The notes beneath the pieces were generated by a model, which had not been told where the DNA came from, did no database searches, and was given only the letters and a program-made list of their open reading frames with translations. DNA of 64,000 nucleotides from NCBI RefSeq assembly GCF_009796825.1, contig NZ_CP047030.1, positions 124,001 through 188,000 on the forward strand, given 5' to 3'. Positions within the stretch are counted from its first letter, which is position 1. Every line of letters begins with the position of its first letter. Shown here piece by piece: positions 38,315 to 47,181 of the stretch. This DNA is from Algibacter sp. L3A6. GTDB taxonomy: Bacteria; Bacteroidota; Bacteroidia; Flavobacteriales; Flavobacteriaceae. The position numbers were made by a program, and so were the translations under genes.

Positions 38315-39805
38315 CTACTTTTTTTCTTCGGAAACAGGATCGATTTTCACAAGATTAGCTGTTCCATAATCGGTTACTTTACCACTACTTTTTACTTGAT
38401 TTTCTTCAGATAAATGACCTAAAACAACCGGATAATTAGTGCCGTTTTTTATTGAAATATTTGTCGCACTATACATTTTATTTCCAAAATGCTTCTTAAA
38501 ATTTTCCTCGTAACCTTTAGGCACATTTGGATAATCTGTAGTTAAAAACTGAAAGCGAGCAGGATAACCAACCACGATTGGCCTAAGTATATTATCGATG
38601 GTTTCTGAAGGATTAGCTGCCGTTAATTTTATATTATGTCCATGCCCTTTTATGGCAGCAAACACATGATTTCCGACAGCATGAGGCGCTGGTAAAACAG
38701 TTAAATCTATATTTTGGTTTGATACCTTATCGAAATGCATGTAAAGTAACGGTCCGTAAGCGGCATTGCCTTTACAATTAATCATTTCGCCTCCATTATT
38801 TAGAGAATAACCCTCTACAACACAATCTAAAACCGTGCTATTTTTAACCGTTACTTTCCCTTTAGCCATGTACAATTTAATACCACCACGGCATTTTTTA
38901 ACCACACAATTCTCGACGGTAACAGAACCTGGAATATTATAAGCGCGAATACCATCTTCCGTAAGATTAAACATTACATCACGAGGAATAGGAAGTCCTT
39001 GCATTTCGCCAAGTGGCATTTTGTAATTAAATCGTTTTGGTAAATCACCATCATTGGTTTCTGTGTAAGCGTCGTTACTTGGGCGTACATCCCCTTCAAT
39101 GTAAGTGTTTTTTATAAGCGTTTTATCGGCGTTTTTCTGCATGTAAATAACATGTCCAAATGCTCGATGTTGAAATTCGCTATTATCAACCGTATTTCCC
39201 ACGCCTGTAATTAATAAAGCACAACGTTTGTCTAACCCAGTAGCATTACCTCTACCTATACCGTACATATTGCCATAGCCATAAGGAAACGAACCTCTTA
39301 CGGTTAGCTTTATGCCTTCCACAGTATTATTATTTCCTGAAACTCGAATATTTGCACCACCTTTTAAGCCTTTTGCTAAGGTTTTTCGGTTTTGATTGTA
39401 GCTACCAAAATCGGTTACTTTCTCCATACCGTTTTGGTAAGTATCTTCGAAATCACCACCTCTTAAAATATTATTCGATCCTGTAATATCGAAATGCGCA
39501 TCTTTACAAGTTCCGACAGGGAAATTGATATAAACGGCACTCAGTTCAATAATATTGTTTGAACCAGAACAGGAGAAACTTCTTGATTCTATGGGTAAAT
39601 CGGTAATAATATATTTTCCTGGCTTAAGAATAATGTGTTGATTACTTTCTTGAACTGCTAAGCGCAACTCGGATAAACTAGACACTTTAATTTGATTTAA
39701 CTGAAGTCTATTTTCAATGGCTTTACCTGTGTTTTGAGCCCAACTAAACTGTGTACAAACTAACATAAGTACTACTGCAATATTTATAAACTTGAGTTGT
39801 TTCAT
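38315..39805 (-). CDS. Secreted beta-helix protein, PYGYG family member 2
   Basis: This 496-residue protein has a signal peptide (1-23, ending FSWAQ). The remainder is a right-handed beta-helix with many N-N-x rungs (GSNNIIELS, GSNNILRGG, GNNNTVEGI). It shares GSFPYGYGN (171-179), HRAFGH (213-218), RPSND (241-245) and a GIRAYN segment near 287 with the proteins at 39826-41244 and 16101-18572. The matching region of the next gene has KHS where this one has RCA, so one possible active-site position differs. It lies 20 bases downstream of its paralogue, in a two-gene operon. No enzyme family is recognised. A polysaccharide lyase or glycosidase role is plausible because such helices are common folds for those enzymes. 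Confidence 0.7.
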   Translation of the reverse strand: MKQLKFINIAVVLMLVCTQFSWAQNTGKAIENRLQLNQIKVSSLSELRLAVQESNQHIILKPGKYIITDLPIESRSFSCSGSNNIIELSAVYINFPVGTCKDAHFDITGSNNILRGGDFEDTYQNGMEKVTDFGSYNQNRKTLAKGLKGGANIRVSGNNNTVEGIKLTVRGSFPYGYGNMYGIGRGNATGLDKRCALLITGVGNTVDNSEFQHRAFGHVIYMQKNADKTLIKNTYIEGDVRPSNDAYTETNDGDLPKRFNYKMPLGEMQGLPIPRDVMFNLTEDGIRAYNIPGSVTVENCVVKKCRGGIKLYMAKGKVTVKNSTVLDCVVEGYSLNNGGEMINCKGNAAYGPLLYMHFDKVSNQNIDLTVLPAPHAVGNHVFAAIKGHGHNIKLTAANPSETIDNILRPIVVGYPARFQFLTTDYPNVPKGYEENFKKHFGNKMYSATNISIKNGTNYPVVLGHLSEENQVKSSGKVTDYGTANLVKIDPVSEEKK

Positions 39806-39825
39806 TTTAAAAGGTATCTTATCTA

Positions 39826-41244
39826 TTATTTTAATTGAATAGTATTATTTGCACCTAAATCTTCAATAGACCCAGACGTTCTACCTGTAACACCTAAACT
39901 TTTATTCGAAAGATATAATGGATAATCGGTAAGGTTATTAATTTCAAATTCAGAGCCTTTAAAGTCGTTTTGATGCGGGAAATTTCCATTTAATAAACGA
40001 ATGTTATTTTTTAAACCACCAACTTTAATTTGCAATCCGTGTTCGACACCTTCATTACTTCCACGTAAAGTGATATTATGACCACGACCACCTATATAAG
40101 CCACACTCCCAGAACCATTCATGTATGGATTACTCGCAGGAATGATCGTGATATCAGCATTAAAGTTTTTATCATTTTCGTAAGTCGATGAATATACCGG
40201 GCCATAACTACAATCAGCTCTACAATTCACCACATCTCCAGAACCTAAAGAGAATCCGTTTTCACTACCAATAACCGTACAATTTTCGACATATTTTTTA
40301 CCAGTTGCATGCGCTAAAGTCACACCTGTTCTCATATTTTTAACGGTACAATTTAATATGGTTGGGTTCGATGTGCCGCGCTTAATAAGTTTACCATCAA
40401 TAATAGTTTCACCTGCGTTATAAGCACGAATACCCGCTTCGCCTGTACTTAACATGTAGCCTTTTGGAAGTTCGTATCCCCAAACCGTCATAAAATCGAC
40501 TTTATCGGCAGGAGAGCCTGTACCTTTTTCCAATAGCATATCGTCGGTACTACGCATTTCGCCTTCTACATAACAACCTTCTATTGTTGGGTTACTTGCA
40601 GCTTGCATAAACAAACAATGTCCGTAACTTCTATGAATAAACGTCGAGTTTTTTAAGTGATTAGATTCTCCACGAATTAAACAAGAACTGTGTTTTTGGT
40701 GTCTAATTACGTTTTTTCCGCCTTTACCAAACGCATCGCCATAACCATAAGGAAACGATCCTTTAGCGGCTACGTAGAAGCCTTCAACTAGATTCTCTTT
40801 TCCATCTATACATACATTTAACGCGCCTTTTGTTGGCCCATCATAAACCGATCCATCATCTATTAATGTTAGGTTTTTAAGAACATTATTATTACCGACA
40901 ATTTGAATTTCGTTAATTCTAATATTTCCATAAGATTGAAACACTTTTGTATCCACCTCAATGGTAACCCCTGAGAAATCGTAGGTGCTATTATTTCCTT
41001 CAAAAAGCAATAACACTTTACACTCCTTCCCTACAAAGGATGATTTTGGATATAGACCATTTTTTACATCGGCAGCCGTTATCGAGTAAACACCAGGCGC
41101 CATTTTCACCTCAACGTTATTTTTTTCGAGATAAGGAATTAACTCTTCTAATGAGTTTACTGTGATTTGTGCATGTGATTGATATAGAAATAAGACTAAA
41201 AAAATGATAATACCTTTTTTTAGAAGAGAGCTACTTTTTGTCAT
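39826..41244 (-). CDS. Secreted beta-helix protein, PYGYG family member 1
   Basis: This 472-residue protein has a signal peptide (about 1-25, ending YQSHAQ). It opens with ITVNSLEELIPYLEKNN and MAPGVYSI, which recalls the start of many beta-helix lyases, then continues as a helix with GNNNVLKNL rungs. Family motifs are GSFPYGYGD (162-170), KHS (184-186), HRSYGH (204-209) and RSTDD (231-235), with AGIRAYNAG further on. Compared with the 823-residue protein it lacks the LRR and type IX sorting regions, so it should be periplasmic. It is the first gene of a two-gene operon, and a paired operator motif lies 51-81 bases upstream. Enzyme family unknown; function inferred only from fold and neighbours. 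Confidence 0.7.
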   Translation of the reverse strand: MTKSSSLLKKGIIIFLVLFLYQSHAQITVNSLEELIPYLEKNNVEVKMAPGVYSITAADVKNGLYPKSSFVGKECKVLLLFEGNNSTYDFSGVTIEVDTKVFQSYGNIRINEIQIVGNNNVLKNLTLIDDGSVYDGPTKGALNVCIDGKENLVEGFYVAAKGSFPYGYGDAFGKGGKNVIRHQKHSSCLIRGESNHLKNSTFIHRSYGHCLFMQAASNPTIEGCYVEGEMRSTDDMLLEKGTGSPADKVDFMTVWGYELPKGYMLSTGEAGIRAYNAGETIIDGKLIKRGTSNPTILNCTVKNMRTGVTLAHATGKKYVENCTVIGSENGFSLGSGDVVNCRADCSYGPVYSSTYENDKNFNADITIIPASNPYMNGSGSVAYIGGRGHNITLRGSNEGVEHGLQIKVGGLKNNIRLLNGNFPHQNDFKGSEFEINNLTDYPLYLSNKSLGVTGRTSGSIEDLGANNTIQLK

Positions 41245-41294
41245 CGTTTATTTTTTTAATATTTACAAACATACACCTCATTCACTTTATGACA

Positions 41295-41325
41295 TATAAA
41301 GCATGATACTAAGTCTATAAATTAT
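41295..41325 (-). promoter_or_regulatory. Paired 21-bp-spaced operator-like motif (beta-helix pair operon)
   Basis: TATAAAGCAT at 41295-41304 and TATAAATTAT at 41316-41325 are direct repeats with a 21-base period, 51-81 bases upstream of the start at 41244. Confidence 0.75.
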
Positions 41326-41430
41326 AACTTTATTAAACAGAAAATCTTTTTTTTCGCCTATTTAGTTTCATTATTTGAATTGAAATAGAATAGTGAAGTG
41401 TTTTAAAAAATTGTGAAAGTAATATCCGCT

Positions 41431-42807
41431 TTATGGTGTTTCCATAATTTTTATATTTCGATAAATCAATTCAGAATACTCTGCCTGAAGAGCTATAAAT
41501 CCAGATTTAAGCGATAAACCTCCATAAGTTGCATTGATGATTTCATTGATTAACACCCCATTTAAATAGTATTTTGCGCTATCACCTCTAACTTGCAACA
41601 AGACTTGATTCCAGCCTGGTTTTTCTTCATTAGTCCATTTTTTTGAACTACTATAGCTTTTTTTCTGAATTTTCTGAATTTCTCCATCTTTTAAAACATC
41701 ACAATGCGCTCCCAAAATATTCCATAGATCGCCACAATCGCCTTCTTGAATTTGATATTCCAAGCTTGATGGCCAAGCATAACTCCCCACAGGACAATGA
41801 TATAATAAACCGGCATCCCGTATTTTATCGAGTCGTGGTTCAAATTTACGTTCACCCCATTTAAACTCAAACTTCAAATCATAAGAGCTGTAAGCTTTTT
41901 TGGTAATCGCAACCCCGTAAGGTGCGGCGGTTTTCTTCCACTTATACATGGCTTTAAGCTCCTTTCCATTATACTCAAACATGGTATTCGCTTCTTGTTC
42001 TGTAGCGTCACCATTTACAATAAAATCGTAATTGGGTCCTGTTTCTTTTGAATTCTCAAAAAGGTCTACCCATGTATCAAACTTAGCCTCTCTTATATTA
42101 TCTAATTTTCTAATGAGAATATTTCTGAAAGCAACACTTCCATGATCGCCCTGTAACCTTAATGGAGCAAAAGCAACCTCAGCAGCATCTAAACCTTCAC
42201 GAGTAACTCCAGTTACTTCTTTGTTTTCATGAATAATTTGTCCGTTAAGAATTACCTTTTCGAACATGGCGTTTTTTATTTTATTTCCATTTTCATCAAA
42301 CTTCGGCGCTCTAAAAATGATATCGTAAGTCTGCCATTCTCCTAACGGTAATGTTGCATTAACTCTTGGCGAGATACCTTCGTAACCTTTTTCTTCTTTA
42401 GGTTTACTTTCATCCCAACGCTGATAAACTCCTCCACAATCGGAATACGCTATATCATCTTTTCCGTAACTATCAAAAATTTGGATTTCGTATCTACTCT
42501 GAAAATAAACTCCTGAATTGGAACCTTTTGGCAATAGAAATTCAATATGCAATTCTACATCGCCATAAGACTCATGAGTTTCTAGATGTTCCGTTTTGCC
42601 TGTTTCTCCATTTACAAAAACACCTGCACCTTTTTTAAAATGTAAAAATTGGTAGTTAACCAAATCCATCTCAACCGATTTCACTTCAAACCAATCACCT
42701 TGAGGGGTTCGAAAATCTTCAAGACCTTTTAATTTTATTTGACTGAAGGATAAGTTAATCCCTGTCAATATTGTTAAGACTAAAAAGTTAAGTTTTAAAT
42801 TATTCAT
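41431..42807 (-). CDS. Secreted protein with two DUF1080 domains
   Basis: This 458-residue protein has a signal peptide (about 1-22) and two DUF1080-type beta-sandwiches. The first (about 25-235) has SGVYFQSRYEIQIFDSYG and ends VAFRNILIRKL. The second (about 240-458) has AGLLYHCPVGSYAWPSSLEYQIQEGD and ends LIYRNIKIMET. The repeated IYRNI/AFRNI endings confirm the duplication, and the second half resembles the single-domain protein at 15065-15892. Some DUF1080 proteins hydrolyse 3-keto-glycosides, others may bind sugars. It is the last gene of the GH31/GH172/sulfatase operon, 23 bases after GH31. No keto-forming oxidoreductase is encoded in the window, so a 3-keto route is not demonstrated. 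Confidence 0.8.
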   Translation of the reverse strand: MNNLKLNFLVLTILTGINLSFSQIKLKGLEDFRTPQGDWFEVKSVEMDLVNYQFLHFKKGAGVFVNGETGKTEHLETHESYGDVELHIEFLLPKGSNSGVYFQSRYEIQIFDSYGKDDIAYSDCGGVYQRWDESKPKEEKGYEGISPRVNATLPLGEWQTYDIIFRAPKFDENGNKIKNAMFEKVILNGQIIHENKEVTGVTREGLDAAEVAFAPLRLQGDHGSVAFRNILIRKLDNIREAKFDTWVDLFENSKETGPNYDFIVNGDATEQEANTMFEYNGKELKAMYKWKKTAAPYGVAITKKAYSSYDLKFEFKWGERKFEPRLDKIRDAGLLYHCPVGSYAWPSSLEYQIQEGDCGDLWNILGAHCDVLKDGEIQKIQKKSYSSSKKWTNEEKPGWNQVLLQVRGDSAKYYLNGVLINEIINATYGGLSLKSGFIALQAEYSELIYRNIKIMETP

Positions 42808-42830
42808 TTTAATGTTGTTTAAATAAAAAT

Positions 42831-45464
42831 CTAAAACTGAATAGTAGTTTCTTCGCCTTGAAAATAAATTCTTTCTGCTCGGCCTTGATCTACTGTGTGT
42901 ATTAGGAACTCTTTTGGTAAATCTTCAAACACAACATAATTGTCAACGCCTTTAGTTACTTTTAGTGTTTTATCAGTATCTGAATAAGTAAAAACCACTT
43001 CAGAATAGGTTTTATCCTCATAATTATACGATTCGTTATCGTCAAAATAGACTACATATTCTCCATCAGCTCCAGGATAGACTACAATTTCAATTGGATC
43101 TTTTGTTAATTCTGTAGCAAACTGAACTTTTGGACCTATTGGTAAAATACTTCCTGCTTTTACATAAATTGGAGTTTCATCTAAAGGCGTTTCAACAGTA
43201 ATTTTCCCGGTAGCTTTTACTTTTTCACCTGTCCAGAAATTATACCAAATACCTTCTGGCAAATAAATTTCTTTTTGACGTTGTTGATATTCGGTAACAT
43301 TGCAAATCATTAACGATTCTCCAAAAAAGAATTGATCTTTAATACCCCAAGTATTTTTATCATTTGGGTAATGATACACAAGTGGCGACATCATTAATTT
43401 ACCTTGAGTTGTTACTTTCCAAGCTTCAGAATAAATATATGGCATCAATTTATATCTGGTATCTATAAATTTGCGAGCTGTAGTTTCAAAATCTTTGTTA
43501 TATCTCCAAATTTCAGTTTCTGAAACATAACCATGGATTCTAAAAATAGGACTAAACGCTCCAAATTGAAACCAACGTGTAAGCAGTTCTATATATTCCG
43601 GATTAGTGTATTGACTATCGTAAATAGGATTTAACGACTTAGAATCTCTAAAGAAACCACCAATATCATGTGTCCAATACGGTACGCCAGCCATTGTAAA
43701 ATTCAATCCTGCAGGAATTTGTTCTGCAAACTGCTCCCAAGTTCCAGCGACATCGCCAGACCAGGATGTTGCTCCGTAACGTTGTTGTCCAGCATAAGCC
43801 GATCTTGTTAAGTTAAAAACACGCTCGTTAGGAAACTCTTCTCTTCGACCTTCGTACATGGCTCTTGTTACTTCTAAAGAATAAGGATTTTGAACTTCTT
43901 CATAAGGTCCAACGGCAGTACTTACTTTTGTATCTCTTACTCCTTCTGGTTCTGTACCATCTAACCAAATAGATTTTACACCTTTATGAAACATAGAATC
44001 ACTTAAGGCGCGATAAAATTGCTCACTTACTTTTTTATCATAAATATCGATATAATTACTACTTTCTATTTTAGTAAGCCCATACTTTTCCTCTAAAGGT
44101 TTATTTTTAACCTCTGGCCAAACAGAAACCATTAAATTTAAATTCAGCTTAGTCAGCTCATCTACCATAGCATCTGGATCTGGATATTTAGCTCTATCCC
44201 ACTCTGGTCCTTTAGTGCCTTTTGGCCAGTAAAACCAATCTTGAACAATGTTATCAACAGGAATATTTCGATCTCTCATTTCGCGAGCATTTTCTAACAA
44301 TTCCTCTTGATTATGATAGCGTTCTCTACATTGCCAGAAACCATAAGATTTTTTAGAAAACATAGGCGCCTTGCCTGTTAGCTCTTGATAGTTTGATATA
44401 ACCTCTCCAGGGTTAGCTCCATAAACGAAGTAATAATCGATGGCATTTCCTTTAGTACTACTAAAAACGGTTTTGTTGAAATCAGGTTCATTATAAAATA
44501 ATTTTCCAGGTATTTTTGCTCCTGTATTTTGGAACACTACTCTATATGTTTTGCCTGCTTCCAAATGTTTTTTACCAGAATATCGTCTAGGCATCCATAT
44601 TGTTGAATAATTAACAACAGGGTCGCCATCGATGGATACATTAATATTCCCTCGCATACGGCCGTTGTTATCACTTAAAGCTAAAAAGGTATATTCTCCA
44701 GTTTTTGTTGGTGTAAACGTAGTTTCGCGTATGTTTTTTTCGGCAGCCTCTTTAGCGGCATAAGCAGCTACATTTTCCTTTTCACCATCAACAGGCGCTA
44801 CTGTATCTTCACTATTATTAATAACTTCGGCTTTAGAATCAAATACGATCTCATTTTCAGGATTATTAAAATCGGTAAGACTATAATTATGCCAATAAAT
44901 ACCATAACCTTTAGTTGAAACTAAAAACGGAATCGCTATTTCTTGATTGTATTGCTGTAAACGAATTGGTACATTTTTCCAGTTCATGATACCACTTTGA
45001 TATTGCCCTAAACCATACAAACCTTCATCTCCTGCTTGAAACCCTTGCGAAACGTTGTGTTCCTTTCCTTCTTCTTCTTCAGAATTAATAAAAGTATGCT
45101 GATTGGTTTCGGCTAATAAATCTTTACCATCCTTTGCTTCATAAGTTATCGTGCCATCACTATCCACAAATATTTTTACCAACTTGGTACTAATTGTTAT
45201 TCTGTCTGACGTTTCTTTAAACTCCCAATCTACGTTTTGAGGCTCTAAAACTGTAACATAATCTGGAATTGTTGACGGTGTACTTGTATTCAGTATTTTA
45301 TTGACATGAATAATGGCATCATCAATAATTTCAACATTAATATTTAAACTATCCTGATGGATGGTGAGACCATGTTCCGATTTCTCAAAATTATATTTGT
45401 ATTTTGAGTTACAGCTTACTAAAAAAAGAAGCGTTATACTTAGAAAGCAAATGTTTTTTGTCAT
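42831..45464 (-). CDS. Glycoside hydrolase family 31 with PA14-like insert (alpha-xylosidase-like), lipoprotein
   Basis: This 877-residue lipoprotein has a lipobox FLVSC (Cys18). After an N-terminal beta domain a PA14-like insert lies at about 225-345, as in Bacteroidota alpha-xylosidases active on plant polymers. The catalytic barrel starts near 370 (KKSYGFWQCR). It contains the nucleophile Asp502 in IWLDGTEPEG and the acid/base Asp571 in SWSGDVAGTW, followed by C-terminal beta domains with LPEGIWYNFWTG. Release of alpha-linked xylose or glucose from non-reducing ends is the likely function, at the outer membrane or in the periplasm. It lies 63 bases after the DUF2961 gene, across a 14-bp inverted repeat. 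Substrate inference relies on the insert and neighbouring xylosidase families. Confidence 0.88.
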   Translation of the reverse strand: MTKNICFLSITLLFLVSCNSKYKYNFEKSEHGLTIHQDSLNINVEIIDDAIIHVNKILNTSTPSTIPDYVTVLEPQNVDWEFKETSDRITISTKLVKIFVDSDGTITYEAKDGKDLLAETNQHTFINSEEEEGKEHNVSQGFQAGDEGLYGLGQYQSGIMNWKNVPIRLQQYNQEIAIPFLVSTKGYGIYWHNYSLTDFNNPENEIVFDSKAEVINNSEDTVAPVDGEKENVAAYAAKEAAEKNIRETTFTPTKTGEYTFLALSDNNGRMRGNINVSIDGDPVVNYSTIWMPRRYSGKKHLEAGKTYRVVFQNTGAKIPGKLFYNEPDFNKTVFSSTKGNAIDYYFVYGANPGEVISNYQELTGKAPMFSKKSYGFWQCRERYHNQEELLENAREMRDRNIPVDNIVQDWFYWPKGTKGPEWDRAKYPDPDAMVDELTKLNLNLMVSVWPEVKNKPLEEKYGLTKIESSNYIDIYDKKVSEQFYRALSDSMFHKGVKSIWLDGTEPEGVRDTKVSTAVGPYEEVQNPYSLEVTRAMYEGRREEFPNERVFNLTRSAYAGQQRYGATSWSGDVAGTWEQFAEQIPAGLNFTMAGVPYWTHDIGGFFRDSKSLNPIYDSQYTNPEYIELLTRWFQFGAFSPIFRIHGYVSETEIWRYNKDFETTARKFIDTRYKLMPYIYSEAWKVTTQGKLMMSPLVYHYPNDKNTWGIKDQFFFGESLMICNVTEYQQRQKEIYLPEGIWYNFWTGEKVKATGKITVETPLDETPIYVKAGSILPIGPKVQFATELTKDPIEIVVYPGADGEYVVYFDDNESYNYEDKTYSEVVFTYSDTDKTLKVTKGVDNYVVFEDLPKEFLIHTVDQGRAERIYFQGEETTIQF

Positions 45465-45495
45465 TATAATTTTGTTTTTTAGTTGGTACTTTTTT

Positions 45496-45536
45496 AATGA
45501 ATAATTTATGGTATCATTTCTGATAAATTATTCATT
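45496..45536. repeat. 14-bp perfect inverted repeat between GH172-like and GH31 genes
   Basis: Arms AATGAATAATTTAT (45496-45509) and ATAAATTATTCATT (45523-45536) are perfectly complementary with a 13-base loop. The right arm overlaps the stop codon of the upstream gene. On the minus strand the hairpin is followed by A6, not T, so it is not a normal terminator. It may stabilise or separate the two mRNA segments. Confidence 0.7.
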
Positions 45537-47162
45537 CGGAAAATTCTTTGGCAATGGAGGCACGTTTAATGCTTCTTTTTCATCTGGTACTCTATTAGAT
45601 GTGGTTTGTTTATCACCATACCAATACATCCCTACTCCATATCCCATTTCGCAGTCTGTCCAGCTCCAAACTTCCATGTCTAATTTCAGAGAACTACTAA
45701 AAGGCATAACATCTAAGGCACGAGTTCTAGTTTCTGTGCTATAACCAGAGGTGTTTTTCCCCTTAAAATCTTTAGGTTTTTTATTTAACTTATTGAATAT
45801 ATGACTTCTTGGTTGTGCATGAAAAGGATGCTCATAAAACTCGTTACTTTTTCCTCCCCAAGAATAGGCATAGTAATCTTCGGTTCCTGTTCCAAAAATG
45901 GATGGAAAATCTTCACCATCTACATAAATTCTTTCATCGCCTTCTCCCCACCATCTTTCAACAGGATTCATAACAGTTAAAGCATCTCCCACATATACAC
46001 CTCTTCCTTTTATTGTAATATAATTCCAATCAGAAAAAGGTCTAGTAGCTACAGGATATTGCCCTTTCCAAGCTGCATTAAAATACATGCTTTCGCTATC
46101 CCAATTCCATTGACCAACAGTTGCTTTTAAGTCTACATTTACTGTAGTTTCCCCTATATTAACAATCGATATTTTTCCTGTTTTTTGATATGGCATCACC
46201 CATCTACATATCATTGTTCCATCTTCACTAACCGTTCTATACCAGCCTTGAAATGGATGTAAGCCTATTCCGTTTCCAAAGAAATCACCTAATGGACACC
46301 AAACAGTTGGCTCACCATCAAATTCAATTTTTAAAATTACAGTACGAGTTACATCAGGATTTTTGTAATTATCTAATTTTATACTAAGCTCTCTAACAGC
46401 TGCATTTCCTTCTGGTAATTTTATAGATTTTTCTTTTTTAGATTTTAATTTTGCACTAAAAGAAACATCTTCACCTTTCATTGTATTTTTTGGAGCTAAC
46501 AATAACTCTCCTACTTCTTTAGTTAAAGGCAACGTTTTATCAAAGTCGTCTTTAGTAAAGGTTTTTATAGGTGTGTAATCATCATATTCTCTATAAGTAA
46601 ATTGATAGAAAAAAGGCCTCTGTGTTGTTGTAATTTTACAACTCTTAGCATAAGGAATAGGAAAAAAAGATACTGCTGAACGCAATGACTGATGTGCCAA
46701 TGGAAAAGGAATCAAACCAGTTCCATCAAGCAAGCCTAACATATTTCCTTGCAATGCAGGCTCTTCATTACCATCTAAATAAATTTTGATTTCAATGTCT
46801 GTGTCTGGTTTATTTGCACTCAAAAAAGGCATCCAAGTACGCACAATAGCTCCAGGCCCTACATGATCCATTAACACCCATTCTTTTTGACCATTTTTTT
46901 CTTCTGTTCTAATAAAATTATGATCGTCATCTTTACTGTTGAAATCATGATTATTAAACCAACCAACAGAATCTTGAGGTGTTGTAGAAGCTCTATTATA
47001 ACTACTTTCTTGTTTTAATCTAAAATTAGTTGAAGGAAAACGAGCAACAACATCTCTATCCACCATATCTTTTAACAAAGATTCTATACTCACTTCATTC
47101 TTGTTTTGAGCAAATCCTAAAACTGTAGTGAATAAAAAAATAATACTTAGAATGTGTTTCAT
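45528..47162 (-). CDS. DUF2961 / GH172-like secreted glycosidase
   Basis: This 544-residue protein has a signal peptide (about 1-19, ending LGFAQ). A tandem beta-jelly-roll of the DUF2961 type follows, with ASTTPQDSVGWFNNHDF near residue 60, HVGPGAIVRTWMP, WCPLGDFFGNG, and GTGTEDYYAYSWGG near 424. DUF2961 now includes the GH172 family, whose members act on alpha-D-fructofuranosides and D-arabinofuranosides. That chemistry is unexpected in a fucose/xylose sulfated-polysaccharide locus. The real substrate here could be another furanose or pyranose. It lies between the sulfatase at 47182-48756 (19 bases) and GH31. Family recognition is good, specificity is open. Confidence 0.78.
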   Translation of the reverse strand: MKHILSIIFLFTTVLGFAQNKNEVSIESLLKDMVDRDVVARFPSTNFRLKQESSYNRASTTPQDSVGWFNNHDFNSKDDDHNFIRTEEKNGQKEWVLMDHVGPGAIVRTWMPFLSANKPDTDIEIKIYLDGNEEPALQGNMLGLLDGTGLIPFPLAHQSLRSAVSFFPIPYAKSCKITTTQRPFFYQFTYREYDDYTPIKTFTKDDFDKTLPLTKEVGELLLAPKNTMKGEDVSFSAKLKSKKEKSIKLPEGNAAVRELSIKLDNYKNPDVTRTVILKIEFDGEPTVWCPLGDFFGNGIGLHPFQGWYRTVSEDGTMICRWVMPYQKTGKISIVNIGETTVNVDLKATVGQWNWDSESMYFNAAWKGQYPVATRPFSDWNYITIKGRGVYVGDALTVMNPVERWWGEGDERIYVDGEDFPSIFGTGTEDYYAYSWGGKSNEFYEHPFHAQPRSHIFNKLNKKPKDFKGKNTSGYSTETRTRALDVMPFSSSLKLDMEVWSWTDCEMGYGVGMYWYGDKQTTSNRVPDEKEALNVPPLPKNFPNE

Positions 47163-47181
47163 GGGATTTAGTTTATGGTTT

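Noticed and set aside
39826..41244. Assignment of the beta-helix proteins to alginate lyase family PL6
   Set aside because: The general fold start is similar, but I could not find the PL6-like catalytic segments, and the PYGYG motifs are different.
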